Shown here: positions 28,690 to 37,656 of the stretch, in pieces
Numbering within the stretch: the first letter of the stretch is position 1
Layout of the letters: each line of letters opens with the position of its first letter
Assembly (NCBI RefSeq): GCF_902729355.1
Contig: NZ_CACVCC010000012.1
Location: 1 to 64,000 of the forward strand
Length of the DNA: 64,000 nucleotides
DNA from: Streptococcus sp. S784/96/1
Lineage (GTDB): Bacteria; Bacillota; Bacilli; Lactobacillales; Streptococcaceae
Direction of reading: 5' to 3'
Notes under the pieces: generated by a model
The model's database searches: none
What the model was told of the DNA's origin: nothing
The model's input: only the letters and a program-made list of their open reading frames with translations
Position numbers and translations under genes: made by a program

Positions 28690-29154
28690 ATGAGTATTCG
28701 TCAACGATTAGGACCAAGTGACACCCGTCAAACAGTGATACTATCCCCTACTGAGATTGCTATTCAATTGGGCAAGGTGGTGGTAACAGCTTATCTAACG
28801 GATACACAGGTCGCAAAAACACTGATCGCGCATCTACCTCTCACAACCATGGCTTGTACAGGAATAAATGATGCTTGTGGGCAAATCATGCCACTTCCCT
28901 ACCAAGCTTCAGACGTACAAGGCGGTTGGTTTAATGGAGATATCTGCTATGATCCAAGTGGAGATTGGTTTTCTATCTATACAGGTGGGGAAAATACCAA
29001 GCCTCATCTTAGGGAAATTTTCTTAGGGCAGCTTGCTAACGCTAACGATATCAAGCTTGTAAACAGTCAGCTAAATGGTGATGAAATCCCTTTAACCCTA
29101 TCGCTCAAAGAAGGTGAAAGAGAGGGGGATAAAACAAGTGACATTAACATATAG
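28690..29154 (+). CDS. Cyclophilin-like fold protein
   Basis: About 154 residues of the small cyclophilin-like (DUF369/DUF4115-type) family. The core G-D-I-C-Y-D-P-S-G-D-W-F-S-I-Y-T-G-G is typical. Catalytic activity is not established for the family. An in-frame GTG at 28684 is an alternative start: the AGGAGG at 28674-28679 is 4 bases from it and 10 from the ATG. It overlaps the following lipoprotein gene and is divergent from the broken LysR gene. Confidence 0.7.
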   Translation: MSIRQRLGPSDTRQTVILSPTEIAIQLGKVVVTAYLTDTQVAKTLIAHLPLTTMACTGINDACGQIMPLPYQASDVQGGWFNGDICYDPSGDWFSIYTGGENTKPHLREIFLGQLANANDIKLVNSQLNGDEIPLTLSLKEGEREGDKTSDINI

Positions 29155-29641
29155 CAGAAATATCCTGCTGATTGGGTTATTGCTTGGTTGTTTGAGTTTA
29201 GCCAGCTGTTCCTTACCAAATTCCTCCATTCCTACTAGTGGGAAGAGCACCACAGGGAAACAACACAAAGAAAAAGGAGACAAACCGATGACCATCGCCT
29301 TGTTCATAGATGGACAAAATATTCCAGTCACTTGGGAAGAAAACGAAGCTGTTTCAACCTTGAAAAAAGCGTTAGAAAAACAGCCATTGACTATCGACTT
29401 ATCAGCTTATGGTGGTTTTGAACAGGTTGGAGAGCTTGGTATGACACTACCAAGTCAAAATACCCAGCAAACCGCTCAGCCAGGGGATATCATGCTTTAT
29501 GATAGTAGCCAGTTAGTGCTCTTTTATGGTCAGAATCGTTGGTCATACACCAAGCTGGGGCACATGGCTACGGATGCCAAATCCCAGCTGGCTAATGACA
29601 AGGTAACAGTGACTCTTACTCTGGAGGAAAGCAATGATTGA
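29138..29641 (+). CDS. Cyclophilin-like fold lipoprotein
   Basis: 167 residues starting at GTG 29138 behind GAGGGGG. A lipoprotein signal (residues 1-24) ends in the lipobox L-A-S-C, so the protein is anchored outside the membrane. The rest is again a cyclophilin-like domain, related to the protein encoded just upstream ([15 protein letters not shown]). The cytoplasmic and surface versions of one fold side by side suggest duplication. It overlaps both neighbours. Confidence 0.75.
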   Translation: MTLTYSRNILLIGLLLGCLSLASCSLPNSSIPTSGKSTTGKQHKEKGDKPMTIALFIDGQNIPVTWEENEAVSTLKKALEKQPLTIDLSAYGGFEQVGELGMTLPSQNTQQTAQPGDIMLYDSSQLVLFYGQNRWSYTKLGHMATDAKSQLANDKVTVTLTLEESND

Positions 29642-30203
29642 TACAGCTTTTGAACCCTATTTAAATACTGGAAAATTAGTTCCCGAACAAGATGGACTGC
29701 GCCAGCTTATTTCAGATATTCAAACTGAAAATCAGCCGCTTGTGCAAGAACTCAATACTCAAGTTCAAACTGTTACCAACACGAGGCAAATTGTTGAACA
29801 GTTGACCAAGGAGAAAATTGACGATACCGTCACCATCAATGTTCCTTTTCAAACGGATTTTGGACGCCACATTCACTTTGGTAAACATATCTATGTGAAC
29901 AAGGATGTCTTTATGGTTGATTTGGGTGGGATTTTCATTGAAGATGACGTCCTCATCGGCCCACGTGCTAAGTTGATTTCCGTGAATCATCCTTTGAAAC
30001 CAGCAGACCGTCATAAATTAGAACTCAAGTCCGTTACCATTAAGAAAAATGCTTGGATTGGAGCGGACGCGACGATTTTACCTGGGGTAACTGTAGGGGA
30101 AAATGCTGTTGTGGCTGCAGGTGCCATTGTTTCCAAGGATGTCCCAGCTAATACCGTAGTCGCTGGTGTTCCAGCAAAAGTCATCAAAATCATTGAAGGA
30201 TAA
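29634..30203 (+). CDS. Left-handed beta-helix sugar O-acetyltransferase
   Basis: 189 residues of the maltose/galactoside acetyltransferase (LacA/Maa) type. It shows hexapeptide repeats (I-G-P-R-A, I-G-A-D-A, V-G-E-N-A, V-A-A-G-A) and the catalytic His in S-V-N-H-P. It transfers acetyl from CoA to a sugar or similar hydroxyl. It overlaps the lipoprotein gene by 8 bases and is part of the same transcript. Confidence 0.88.
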   Translation: MIDTAFEPYLNTGKLVPEQDGLRQLISDIQTENQPLVQELNTQVQTVTNTRQIVEQLTKEKIDDTVTINVPFQTDFGRHIHFGKHIYVNKDVFMVDLGGIFIEDDVLIGPRAKLISVNHPLKPADRHKLELKSVTIKKNAWIGADATILPGVTVGENAVVAAGAIVSKDVPANTVVAGVPAKVIKIIEG

Positions 30204-30224
30204 CCTATAGAAAGAAGAAACATC

Positions 30225-31232
30225 ATGACAAAAACATTTGCTATTTATGAAAACATTGCATCACAAAACGTTCGCTTTAAAAATCGTTTCGGTATCGAAG
30301 TTGCAGGAGATTTGTACTTGCCAGAAGGCTATGACAATCAGAAAAATCCTGCCATTGTAGTGTCTGGACCATTTGGTGCGGTCAAAGAACAAGTTTCAGG
30401 CCTTTACGCACAAGAATTTGCTAAGAATGGCTTTGTAGCGCTAGCTTTTGACCCATCTTTTACAGGGGAATCAGGTGGAGCAGTGCGTAATGTCGCTGAG
30501 CCAGTGATGTTTACCGAAGACTATAGCGCAGCTGTTGATTATCTTGGAACCTTACCTTACGTTGACCGTGAACGTATCGGTGCCCAAGCCATTTGTGGTT
30601 TGTCAGGGATGGCCTTGACAGCAGCAGGAGCCGATACTCGGATCAAGGCGGTCGCTACGACCTCAATGTATGATATGTCCAAGTCTATGTACTTGGGCTA
30701 TATGAACAGCTATACCGATGAACAGAAGGCAAAACTGCGTGAACACGTCAGCCAACAACGCTGGGTAGATGTGGACAATGGTGCCTCAGAAACTGGGAAA
30801 TACCGTCTAGGCTATCATGAGCTAGGGTTTGATGAAAATGGCAATGTGGTGACGGGTGAGAGTCTATTCCCAGAAAAACTTCCAAAAGGTGCGGACCCTG
30901 TTTCAAAAGCTTTCTTTGATTACTATTGCACACCGCGTGGTTATCACGAGCGCTCTATTAACTCAACAGCAGCATGGACAGCGACAACGCCAATGGCATT
31001 CTATGAGTTTCCACTTTACCATAACATCAAAGATATTTCACCACGCCCAATCCTTCTTGTAGCTGGTGAAAATGCCCATTCCCGCTACCATTCAGAAGAA
31101 GCTTACGAAGCAGCGAGTGAACCAAAAGAATTACTCATTGTTCCTAATGCAGACCATGTGGACTTGTACGACCAAAAAGATAAGATTCCGTTTGAGCAAT
31201 TAGTTGCTTTCTTTACTGAGAATTTGAAGTAG
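30225..31232 (+). CDS. Alpha/beta hydrolase (dienelactone-hydrolase-like)
   Basis: 335 residues. The nucleophile elbow is A-I-C-G-L-S-G, where Cys takes the place usually held by Ser, as in dienelactone hydrolases. The downstream acid/His pair is suggested by N-A-D-H-V-D-L-Y-D at the C-terminus. Relatives are annotated as hydrolases or xylan esterase-like; the substrate is unknown. It starts 21 bases after the acetyltransferase behind AGAAAGAAG. Confidence 0.82.
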   Translation: MTKTFAIYENIASQNVRFKNRFGIEVAGDLYLPEGYDNQKNPAIVVSGPFGAVKEQVSGLYAQEFAKNGFVALAFDPSFTGESGGAVRNVAEPVMFTEDYSAAVDYLGTLPYVDRERIGAQAICGLSGMALTAAGADTRIKAVATTSMYDMSKSMYLGYMNSYTDEQKAKLREHVSQQRWVDVDNGASETGKYRLGYHELGFDENGNVVTGESLFPEKLPKGADPVSKAFFDYYCTPRGYHERSINSTAAWTATTPMAFYEFPLYHNIKDISPRPILLVAGENAHSRYHSEEAYEAASEPKELLIVPNADHVDLYDQKDKIPFEQLVAFFTENLK

Positions 31233-31315
31233 TCGTAGGAACTAGAAAAGCTTTAATGTTTTAGGAGTAAGAGTATTATCGTAATCCTTATGATAGTTGG
31301 AAGTTATAAATGATT

Positions 31316-31342
31316 AAAAACCTTGATTTTTCAAGGTTTTTT
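31316..31342 (+). terminator. Terminator after the 28.7-31.2 kb operon
   Basis: AAAAACCTTGA pairs with TCAAGGTTTTTT. Downstream, 31395-31480 reads like a decayed fragment (A-A-T-G-L-V-G-A-R-L-T-A-N-T-R-F-G) ending at a stop, not identified. Confidence 0.75.
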
Positions 31343-31513
31343 ACATGTAAATTTACTTGTGGTGTCAATTACTAAAATAATCTCTTGTGTTATTTATATA
31401 GAAACCAAGGTAGATGTAGCAGCGACAGGACTGGTAGGCGCACGATTGACAGCTAACACACGATTTGGAAGCCCAATTTGATGGAAGTGATTTAAATAAT
31501 CATTATTTCTCAG

Positions 31514-32401
31514 CTAAAAGTGATAAGGTGAATTTTGATAAAGGTCTTGGAGGATTGTGATGAGTTGAGTGAGCCCGTCATTTTGAACATCCTGGTGGTG
31601 AACAAGTACAAAGTCAAAGGATTCTGGACAGTCAAAAGGAATCCACGAAAATTGCCCAGAATGGTCGTTTAAGAATCCTGGTGATAAGCAGATAGCTCTT
31701 CCAGCAGCTACTTGTATCAATGTAAAATCATGTGTTGGACTATTCAGAGTCTGTATAGGAACAGTATCAACGACACGTTGTTGAACCTGGCGCAAGGTTT
31801 GTGATGAGCCACCATTGACCAGAAGGGTACGATGGGCTAAATCTTCTATCGTGATACGCTTTTTTTTAGCTAGTGGATCGGTTGTTTGACATAACAAATA
31901 GATGTGACTGGTAAATAGCGGGGTAATAGTAACCCCACTGAGTTTCTCAGCCTCTTCACGAGGGAGTAATATGATGTCCAGGTCCCGTCTCATAAAAGAG
32001 CTGATGGCATCAATAGTCGGTTGCATTTCAGGCACAATTTGAACCGTAGGCTGCTCGGCTTCAAAAATAGGGATAGCTTCTGGCAGATGAGTGAGCATTG
32101 TCCGCATGGGAAAGCCGATTTTAATAGCAGAACGATAGCGTTCTCCCATATTTTGAGCCTGTTCAATGGCAAACTGTATCTCTTGAGAAATTCGTGATAA
32201 GGAACTAATTAACTCTTTTCCTGCAGGAGTTAAGCGGATGCTTTTCCCAATACGATAAAAAATAGCAAAGCCCACCTCTTCTTCGATTGTCTTGATTTGA
32301 TAAGATAGTGAGGGTTGAGAGATAAAGAGATTTTCAGCTGCTCGGCTCAAATTTAACGTTTTAGCGGTTTCGATAAGATAGGTCATTTGTTTGGTATTCA
32401 T
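31514..32401 (-). CDS. LysR-family transcriptional regulator
   Basis: 295 residues, complete. The N-terminal helix-turn-helix (L-S-R-A-A-E-N-L-F-I-S-Q-P-S-L-S-Y-Q-I) is followed by the effector domain from about residue 90. It is divergent from the 32508 gene, and the 106-base gap is very AT-rich with ATAAGTATTGG and TTATTATAAG segments that could be a LysR box. It probably controls the SnoaL-SDR-SDR genes to its right. It also shows what the broken LysR at 27.7-28.5 kb would have looked like. Confidence 0.9.
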   Translation of the reverse strand: MNTKQMTYLIETAKTLNLSRAAENLFISQPSLSYQIKTIEEEVGFAIFYRIGKSIRLTPAGKELISSLSRISQEIQFAIEQAQNMGERYRSAIKIGFPMRTMLTHLPEAIPIFEAEQPTVQIVPEMQPTIDAISSFMRRDLDIILLPREEAEKLSGVTITPLFTSHIYLLCQTTDPLAKKKRITIEDLAHRTLLVNGGSSQTLRQVQQRVVDTVPIQTLNSPTHDFTLIQVAAGRAICLSPGFLNDHSGQFSWIPFDCPESFDFVLVHHQDVQNDGLTQLITILQDLYQNSPYHF

Positions 32402-32507
32402 CCCAGCTCCTTATTAAATAATTTTATAAATAATCTAAAATAAGTATTGGATAATTTTATTATAAGACATTATACTAAAGTCATCAAGTGAAAAGGAGAC
32501 GGGTAAA

Positions 32508-33014
32508 ATGCGGAGCAAAAAAATGCGATACGGTATTCTAGCAGGTCTCTTTCTAGGAATGCTAACTGGTACTTATTTCGTTAGTGACAAGCAGACTATA
32601 GCGTTACAGTTACCTGATGTCATATCAGAAAGGAAATCGGAAATGTCAGAAAAAGAAACCTTACAAACCATATATCGCCAAATCAATCAAGCCATGGTAG
32701 AGAAAGATACTGATACCTTGTCTCAACTGTTACGAGCTGATACTGTTTTAGTTCACATGACAGGGTATTCTCAGCCAGTTGCTGAATGGTTGGAGCAGAT
32801 TGAGTCTGAAGACATGGCGTATTATTCGTGGAAAGAAGACGTGATAAAAGATGTCGTCATTTCTGGAAATAGCGCCAGCCTAATTGGCCAAAGTCGGGTG
32901 AAAGCACGAATCTGGGGCTCTGGTCCATCGACTTGGCGTCTGCAAGTCAAAATGTATTTTGAAAAAAGAGATGGTCAGTGGCAAGTGATGAAGCAGGTTG
33001 CAAGCACTTATTAA
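32508..33014 (+). CDS. Membrane-anchored SnoaL/DUF4440-like protein
   Basis: 168 residues. An N-terminal membrane segment (about 8-25) precedes an NTF2-like domain: L-Q-T-I-Y-R-Q-I-N-Q-A-M-V-E-K-D opening and W-R-L-Q-V-K-M-Y-F-E-K-R-D-G-Q-W near the end. The fold binds small hydrophobic ligands. The enzymatic role is unknown. An internal ATG at 32643 would give the domain without the anchor. It is divergent from a LysR gene and 16 bases before an SDR. Confidence 0.75.
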   Translation: MRSKKMRYGILAGLFLGMLTGTYFVSDKQTIALQLPDVISERKSEMSEKETLQTIYRQINQAMVEKDTDTLSQLLRADTVLVHMTGYSQPVAEWLEQIESEDMAYYSWKEDVIKDVVISGNSASLIGQSRVKARIWGSGPSTWRLQVKMYFEKRDGQWQVMKQVASTY

Positions 33015-33030
33015 ACGAAGGAGAAAAAGG

Positions 33031-33852
33031 ATGAAACACTTAAACGATGTTGTCGTATTATTGGGAGCAGGAGCTATTGGTTTAGAGATTGTGAAGCGTG
33101 TCGCTACGAACAAAACAATCTTTTTAGGCGATATTAACCAAGATAATCTTAGTCGGGCTAAGGAAGGGTTAGAGAATGCTGGTTTTACAGTAGAGACTGC
33201 GATTGTGGATGGTGGTGACCGTCATGCTATTCAAGCTTTTGCAGATCAGGCTGAGAAACTAGGGAATATCACATCATATATCCATACAGCAGGCCTTTTC
33301 CCCAACCAAGCTGCCTTTGAAGACATCTTGCGCGTGGACTTAGTTGGGACAGCCATAGCCTTAGAGATTTTTGGTAAGCTTGTAGCACCTGGTGGGGCAG
33401 GGCTTGTTGTTTCAAGCATGGCTGGACACATGTTTGCAGATACGGTAACAGTAGAGCAACGCATGGCTTTGGCAACAACATCAGCTGATGATTTAGGAAC
33501 CCTTGACTTTATGAAAGAGGACATTCCTGGAGGGGCGTACGCAATTTCTAAGCAGGGCAATATTCTACGCGTGCAAGCAGAAAGTCTCAACTGGGCCAAA
33601 CGAGGTGCACGTCTCAATAGCATTAGTCCAGGCATTATTATCACACCATTAGCTCGTCACGAACTACAAGCTAATCCAGAAGGTTACCAAGCCTTGATTG
33701 ACAATTCAGCAACCAAGCGTGTGGGGACAACTGCTGAAGTAGCCACCGCAGGAGCTTATTTGTTGAGTGAAGAGGCTAGCTTTATTACTGGTACGGACCT
33801 GCTGATTGATGGTGGTGTGATTGCTGCTATGAAAAATGGCAAAATGGGATAA
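33031..33852 (+). CDS. SDR-family oxidoreductase
   Basis: 273 residues with a Rossmann fold. The nucleotide loop reads G-A-G-A-I-G-L-E and the catalytic pair is Y-A-I-S-K, the Y-x-x-x-K of short-chain dehydrogenases. The C-terminal T-G-T-D-L-L-I-D-G-G is standard. The ATG at 33031 follows AAGGAGAAAAAGG and is preferred over the upstream in-frame ATG at 32998, which lies inside the previous gene. Substrate unknown. Confidence 0.88.
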   Translation: MKHLNDVVVLLGAGAIGLEIVKRVATNKTIFLGDINQDNLSRAKEGLENAGFTVETAIVDGGDRHAIQAFADQAEKLGNITSYIHTAGLFPNQAAFEDILRVDLVGTAIALEIFGKLVAPGGAGLVVSSMAGHMFADTVTVEQRMALATTSADDLGTLDFMKEDIPGGAYAISKQGNILRVQAESLNWAKRGARLNSISPGIIITPLARHELQANPEGYQALIDNSATKRVGTTAEVATAGAYLLSEEASFITGTDLLIDGGVIAAMKNGKMG

Positions 33853-33919
33853 CAATAAAGCTGTGAGAACTCAGCTAAATGTCATAAGCTACTAAAATAA
33901 ATGAAATCGTGAAGGAGAG

Positions 33920-34507
33920 ATGATGACTAAAGTAACGATTATTGGAGCGACAGGCTCCTTGGGGCGTGTGACTGCCAATGTATTATTAGAACAAACGGAT
34001 GTTGACTTAACGTTACTGTCACGATCAGCCCATAAGCTATCTGACCATGCGCGTGTCAGCAAGATTTCAGCGAGCGTTTTTGACACAAGGGCCTTAAAAG
34101 AAGCTATTAACGGCAGTGATCTTGTTTTTGTAGCACTCTCTGGAGATTTACCGAAGATGGTTCAGGCTATTATTGATGTGATGGAGACGTCCAAGGTCAG
34201 ACGTATTGTATTTATCTCATCCTATGGGATTTATGGAGAATTGCCTGGTCAAAATGGTCGTGTCGATAGTATCTTAAAACCTTATCGAAAGGCGGCAGAT
34301 AAGCTAGAGCAAACTGACTTAGACTACACTATTTTGAGACCAGGTTGGTTTGACAATAGTAGTGATATTAGCTATCACCTTTATCCAAAAGGTGATGTTA
34401 TCAGTGGGAACACCATCTCACGGTTAGCCATAGCAGATTTTGTTAAAGAGGCTGTACTGCATCCAGATTTTTATCTTAAGGAAAATCTAGGAATGGTACG
34501 AGATTAA
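33920..34507 (+). CDS. NAD(P)-binding SDR-like protein (atypical)
   Basis: 195 residues. The N-terminal I-I-G-A-T-G-S-L-G-R is an NAD(P)-binding loop and I-L-R-P-G-W-F resembles the NmrA/atypical SDR group that reduces or senses nucleotide cofactors. Two consecutive ATGs follow GGAGAG. It lies 67 bases after the SDR and is likely in the same transcript under the divergent LysR. Confidence 0.85.
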   Translation: MMTKVTIIGATGSLGRVTANVLLEQTDVDLTLLSRSAHKLSDHARVSKISASVFDTRALKEAINGSDLVFVALSGDLPKMVQAIIDVMETSKVRRIVFISSYGIYGELPGQNGRVDSILKPYRKAADKLEQTDLDYTILRPGWFDNSSDISYHLYPKGDVISGNTISRLAIADFVKEAVLHPDFYLKENLGMVRD

Positions 34508-34519
34508 ACAAGGCCAGCT

Positions 34520-34945
34520 TAGATATTTCATACTCATTCAAAATCAAAATTAGAATTTTAGAACCTCTAATATCATTGAGAGAGTAACGAGCGTAGCGAG
34601 AAAAACTGTTTCTTTCACTATAGTGGTATTCTTAGAAGTGAAACTGTCCAGTGGACAGTTTCAGTCTGAGCTTAGAAACGCGAGAGCTCAGAGTAAACTC
34701 TTGCTAAGAACGGATTTTTGGGAGAACTACAGAAATTGAGAATCAATTTCGTAGTAGTTCCCCCGCAAGGATGATTAGGTTGGACGCTGTCGAATAGTCG
34801 ACAAGTACAGCCAATCATCTACTGCGATAGAGAGGCTCAAAAAGTAGCAATGAAAATCCAAAGGAGGTTTTGATATTGACTTTGTCAACTCTATTTCCCA
34901 CCTCCAAAGGTCTCCCAGACCTTTGGATCGTCCGCACTTTTAAGA
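34520..34945. repeat. Palindrome-rich intergenic element
   Basis: About 400 bases without an ORF but with several nested inverted repeats. One is a near-perfect palindrome at about 34640-34662, where GAAACTGTCCA pairs with TGGACAGTTTC. Others are GAACTAC with GTAGTTC (34723-34760), a G-A-T-T-A-G-G ... C-C-A-A-T-C pair (about 34769-34817), and CCAAAGG/CCTTTGG stems (about 34858-34925). Such clusters are usual in streptococcal dispersed intergenic repeats or structured RNAs. Its identity is not known. Confidence 0.5.
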
Positions 34946-35053
34946 AAGAAACAAAAAAGTAATTTTTGAATTTGTTTAAGTATCAGTAATTGAAAGTCTT
35001 TATCTATGAAGATGAAAAGACCATATACACCACATTTTTAGAGGAGAACGATT

Positions 35054-35896
35054 ATGGAACAAACCTATTTAACACTCAACTCAGGATATAACATGCCACA
35101 ATTTGGGATTGGCGTGTACCTCGTAGCCCCAACTGATACGAAACAGAATTTACTAGAGGCTTTTGAACTTGGGTATCGTCATGTGGACACAGCGCATGCT
35201 TATCAAAATGAGCGTGAGGTAGGTCAAGCGGTCAAGGCATCTGGCTTGGAACGCAGCGAGCTCTTTATCACTTCAAAACTCTGGCCGAGTGATTACGCCG
35301 ATTCTGAGGCTATTGACAAAATGCTGGCGCGTTTAGATATGGACTACATTGACCTTGTCCTTTTGCACCAAGAAATAGGCGATTACAAAGCAGGCTGGAA
35401 ACAGTTAGAAGCAGCCGTTCAGGCTGGTAAAGTACACTCAATCGGTCTCAGCAATTTCGAGTCTGGTCGCTTGGAAGAAATTCTTGAGATGGCAACCGTC
35501 CAACCAGCAGCCTTGCAAGTAGAGTGTCACCCCTATTTCCAACAACGTGAGTTAAAAGAACGGATTGCAAGTATTGGTACCATCATCGAAAGCTGGTATC
35601 CACTGGGACACGGTGATGCTACCCTAATCGATGAACCCATCTTTACACAATTGGCTCAAAAATATGGCAAAACCAATGCACAGATTATCTTACGTTGGCA
35701 TATTCAGTCTGGTCATGCTGTTTTTCCAAAGACGACCAATCCAGACCATTTAAAAGAGAATATTGCCATCTTTGATTTTGCCTTGACCGATGAGGAAATG
35801 GCAAGAATCAATGCGCTTGATAAAAACTTCCGCTATTTCAATATGACCTTGGAAGAACGGGAGCGTAATTTCAAAAATTTTATACCGGCAGATTAG
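35054..35896 (+). CDS. Aldo/keto reductase (AKR5-like)
   Basis: 280 residues. The barrel shows G-Y-R-H-V-D-T-A-H-A-Y (Asp, and Tyr as acid), K-L-W-P, and L-H-Q; in the last, Gln follows the catalytic His. It is close to 2,5-diketogluconate reductase-like enzymes, which reduce aldehydes and dicarbonyls with NADPH. The start follows AGAGGAGAACG. It is distinct from the reductase at 22.8 kb. It stands alone between the palindromic element and the Rrf2 operon. Confidence 0.9.
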   Translation: MEQTYLTLNSGYNMPQFGIGVYLVAPTDTKQNLLEAFELGYRHVDTAHAYQNEREVGQAVKASGLERSELFITSKLWPSDYADSEAIDKMLARLDMDYIDLVLLHQEIGDYKAGWKQLEAAVQAGKVHSIGLSNFESGRLEEILEMATVQPAALQVECHPYFQQRELKERIASIGTIIESWYPLGHGDATLIDEPIFTQLAQKYGKTNAQIILRWHIQSGHAVFPKTTNPDHLKENIAIFDFALTDEEMARINALDKNFRYFNMTLEERERNFKNFIPAD

Positions 35897-35989
35897 AAAT
35901 AGTCCCTTGGATAAACATCCGAGGGTTATTTTCTGTGCTGTTAAAATATCCCACTGTTAAAATTATTGTTAATAACAAAAGTATTTTCC

Positions 35990-36040
35990 TTGACTTTTCG
36001 TTTTAGACAACTTATACTTGTATCATAAACAAGAACAAGT
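35990..36040 (+). promoter_or_regulatory. Rrf2 promoter and operator
   Basis: TTGACT (35990-35995) and TATACT (36013-36018) are 17 bp apart. The dyad ACTTGT ... ACAAGT (36016-36021 and 36035-36040) covers the transcription start. A related sequence (TGTAT ... ATACA, 36542-36560) lies ahead of the dehydrogenase gene downstream, which supports a shared operator. Confidence 0.6.
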
Positions 36041-36079
36041 TAGATAGCTTTATCTAACATTTGTTTAAAAAGGAGTCTT

Positions 36080-36508
36080 ATGGATACGAAATTTTCAGTA
36101 GCCATCCACATTTTAACTATGATTTCGGAGAGTAAGGAGACCTTATCTTCTCAGGCATTGGCAACAAGTGTGGGTACCAATGCCAGCTATATTCGTAAAG
36201 TCATTGCTCTCTTGAAAAATGCCGATTTATTGATGTCACATCAAGGCAAGAGCGGGTATGCCTTAACGAAAGCACCAGCAGAAATCAGTCTTTTAGACAT
36301 TTACTATGCGACGCAAGAAGTGACTCAGGTAAAACTCTTTCAAGTGCATCAGCATGCCAATTTGGAATGTCCTGTCGGTAAACATATTGAAGGGGCTATC
36401 AATCCGATGTTTCATCAGGCGGAAAAGCATCTGGAAAAAGAGCTTGCCAAGCAAAGTCTTGCTGATGTCATTGCGAATTTATACCGTCAAGCAGGAGTTA
36501 CCAAGTAA
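36080..36508 (+). CDS. Rrf2-family transcriptional regulator
   Basis: 142 residues. The winged helix is at residues 5-60 (A-S-Y-I-R-K-V-I-A-L-L). Only one Cys (L-E-C-P-V-G) remains in the region where Fe-S-binding members have three, so it is of the YwnA-like kind that senses thiol-reactive compounds, not an iron-sulfur regulator. It is followed by an alcohol-dehydrogenase-type gene and an alpha/beta hydrolase, probably its targets. Confidence 0.88.
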   Translation: MDTKFSVAIHILTMISESKETLSSQALATSVGTNASYIRKVIALLKNADLLMSHQGKSGYALTKAPAEISLLDIYYATQEVTQVKLFQVHQHANLECPVGKHIEGAINPMFHQAEKHLEKELAKQSLADVIANLYRQAGVTK

Positions 36509-36648
36509 GTGTTTGGTAATTTCCTTTATTAACCTTGTATCTGTATCTAAAACAAATACAAAAATATCACGACATTCTCTAAACGTCGTTTGAAGTTCCA
36601 ATCTTGCAGACCAGCTCTGCTATTTCCAAAAAAGAAAGAAGAAAAATC

Positions 36649-37653
36649 ATGAAAGCAGCACAATTAAATGACTACAACAAAAACAATCTCAACCTCAAAC
36701 TCGTCGATGTTCCAAAACCTGAGCCACAGGATAAGCAAGTCTTGGTCAAGGTGCTGACAGCTGGGGTCAATCCGTTAGACAATATGATTACTCGTGGTGA
36801 GGTCAAGATGATTGTTCCTTACAAAACACCCCTCATCGCTGGAAACGAAGTGGTGGGACTGGTGGAAAAGATAGGTACCGGCGTGAGCCAGTTTGCCGTG
36901 GGGGATCGTGTTTTTGGTCGTTTGCCGTTAGATAATATTGGCGCTTTTGCCGAGTACGTGGCTGTGGATGCGGCGGCTCTAGCTAAGGTCCCTGACTATT
37001 TAACCGATGAGGAGGCGGCAGGTGTCCCTCTGACGGCTCTAACCATCATGCAGGCGTTTGATCTTATGAATGCTAAAGCTGGCAAGACCCTCTTTATTTC
37101 TGGTGGGACTGGTGGTGTCGGTGCCATGGCTATTCCCCTTGCTAAAGCCAAAGGATTAACCGTTATCACTAATGGGGACATCAGCAATCGTGACCGAGTC
37201 GTGGCGCTCGGGGTCGATCAGTTCCTAGATTACAAGACCCAGGATTACACCAAGATCCTCAGCAATGTTGATTATGTCTTGGACACTCTAGGTGGCACTG
37301 AGACCGAGAAACAAATGGCTATTATGAAAAAAGGCGGTCAGATGGTTTCCCTTCGTGCTATGCCAAATGGTGCCTTTGCTAAGCGCATGAATTTACCTAA
37401 GTGGAAACAAGTCCTCTTTACACTGGTTGGTCGCAAATTCGACAAAATGGCTGACAAATATGGCGTTCACTATCACTTTATCTTTGTCGAAAGCAATGGT
37501 CAACAACTCCAAGAAGTGGCAGATACTTTTACCAAACTAGAGATTAAGCCATCTATTGATACGGTTTATCCCTTTCAAGAGGTCAATGCTGCGCTGGATA
37601 AGGTAGCAAATGGACGCTCACGCGGTAAAACTGTTCTCAGCATGAAAGGATAA
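36649..37653 (+). CDS. Zinc-independent alcohol dehydrogenase/quinone oxidoreductase
   Basis: 334 residues of the MDR family. The N-terminal GroES-like part lacks the Cys/His zinc ligands; the Rossmann part has S-G-G-T-G-G-V-G-A. It should reduce quinones or enones with NADPH. The ATG at 36649 follows AAAGAAAGAAGAAA; the upstream in-frame ATG at 36604 has no ribosome site. A dyad like the Rrf2 operator lies 90 bases ahead. The hydrolase gene begins 3 bases after its stop. Confidence 0.88.
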   Translation: MKAAQLNDYNKNNLNLKLVDVPKPEPQDKQVLVKVLTAGVNPLDNMITRGEVKMIVPYKTPLIAGNEVVGLVEKIGTGVSQFAVGDRVFGRLPLDNIGAFAEYVAVDAAALAKVPDYLTDEEAAGVPLTALTIMQAFDLMNAKAGKTLFISGGTGGVGAMAIPLAKAKGLTVITNGDISNRDRVVALGVDQFLDYKTQDYTKILSNVDYVLDTLGGTETEKQMAIMKKGGQMVSLRAMPNGAFAKRMNLPKWKQVLFTLVGRKFDKMADKYGVHYHFIFVESNGQQLQEVADTFTKLEIKPSIDTVYPFQEVNAALDKVANGRSRGKTVLSMKG

Positions 37654-37656
37654 CAC

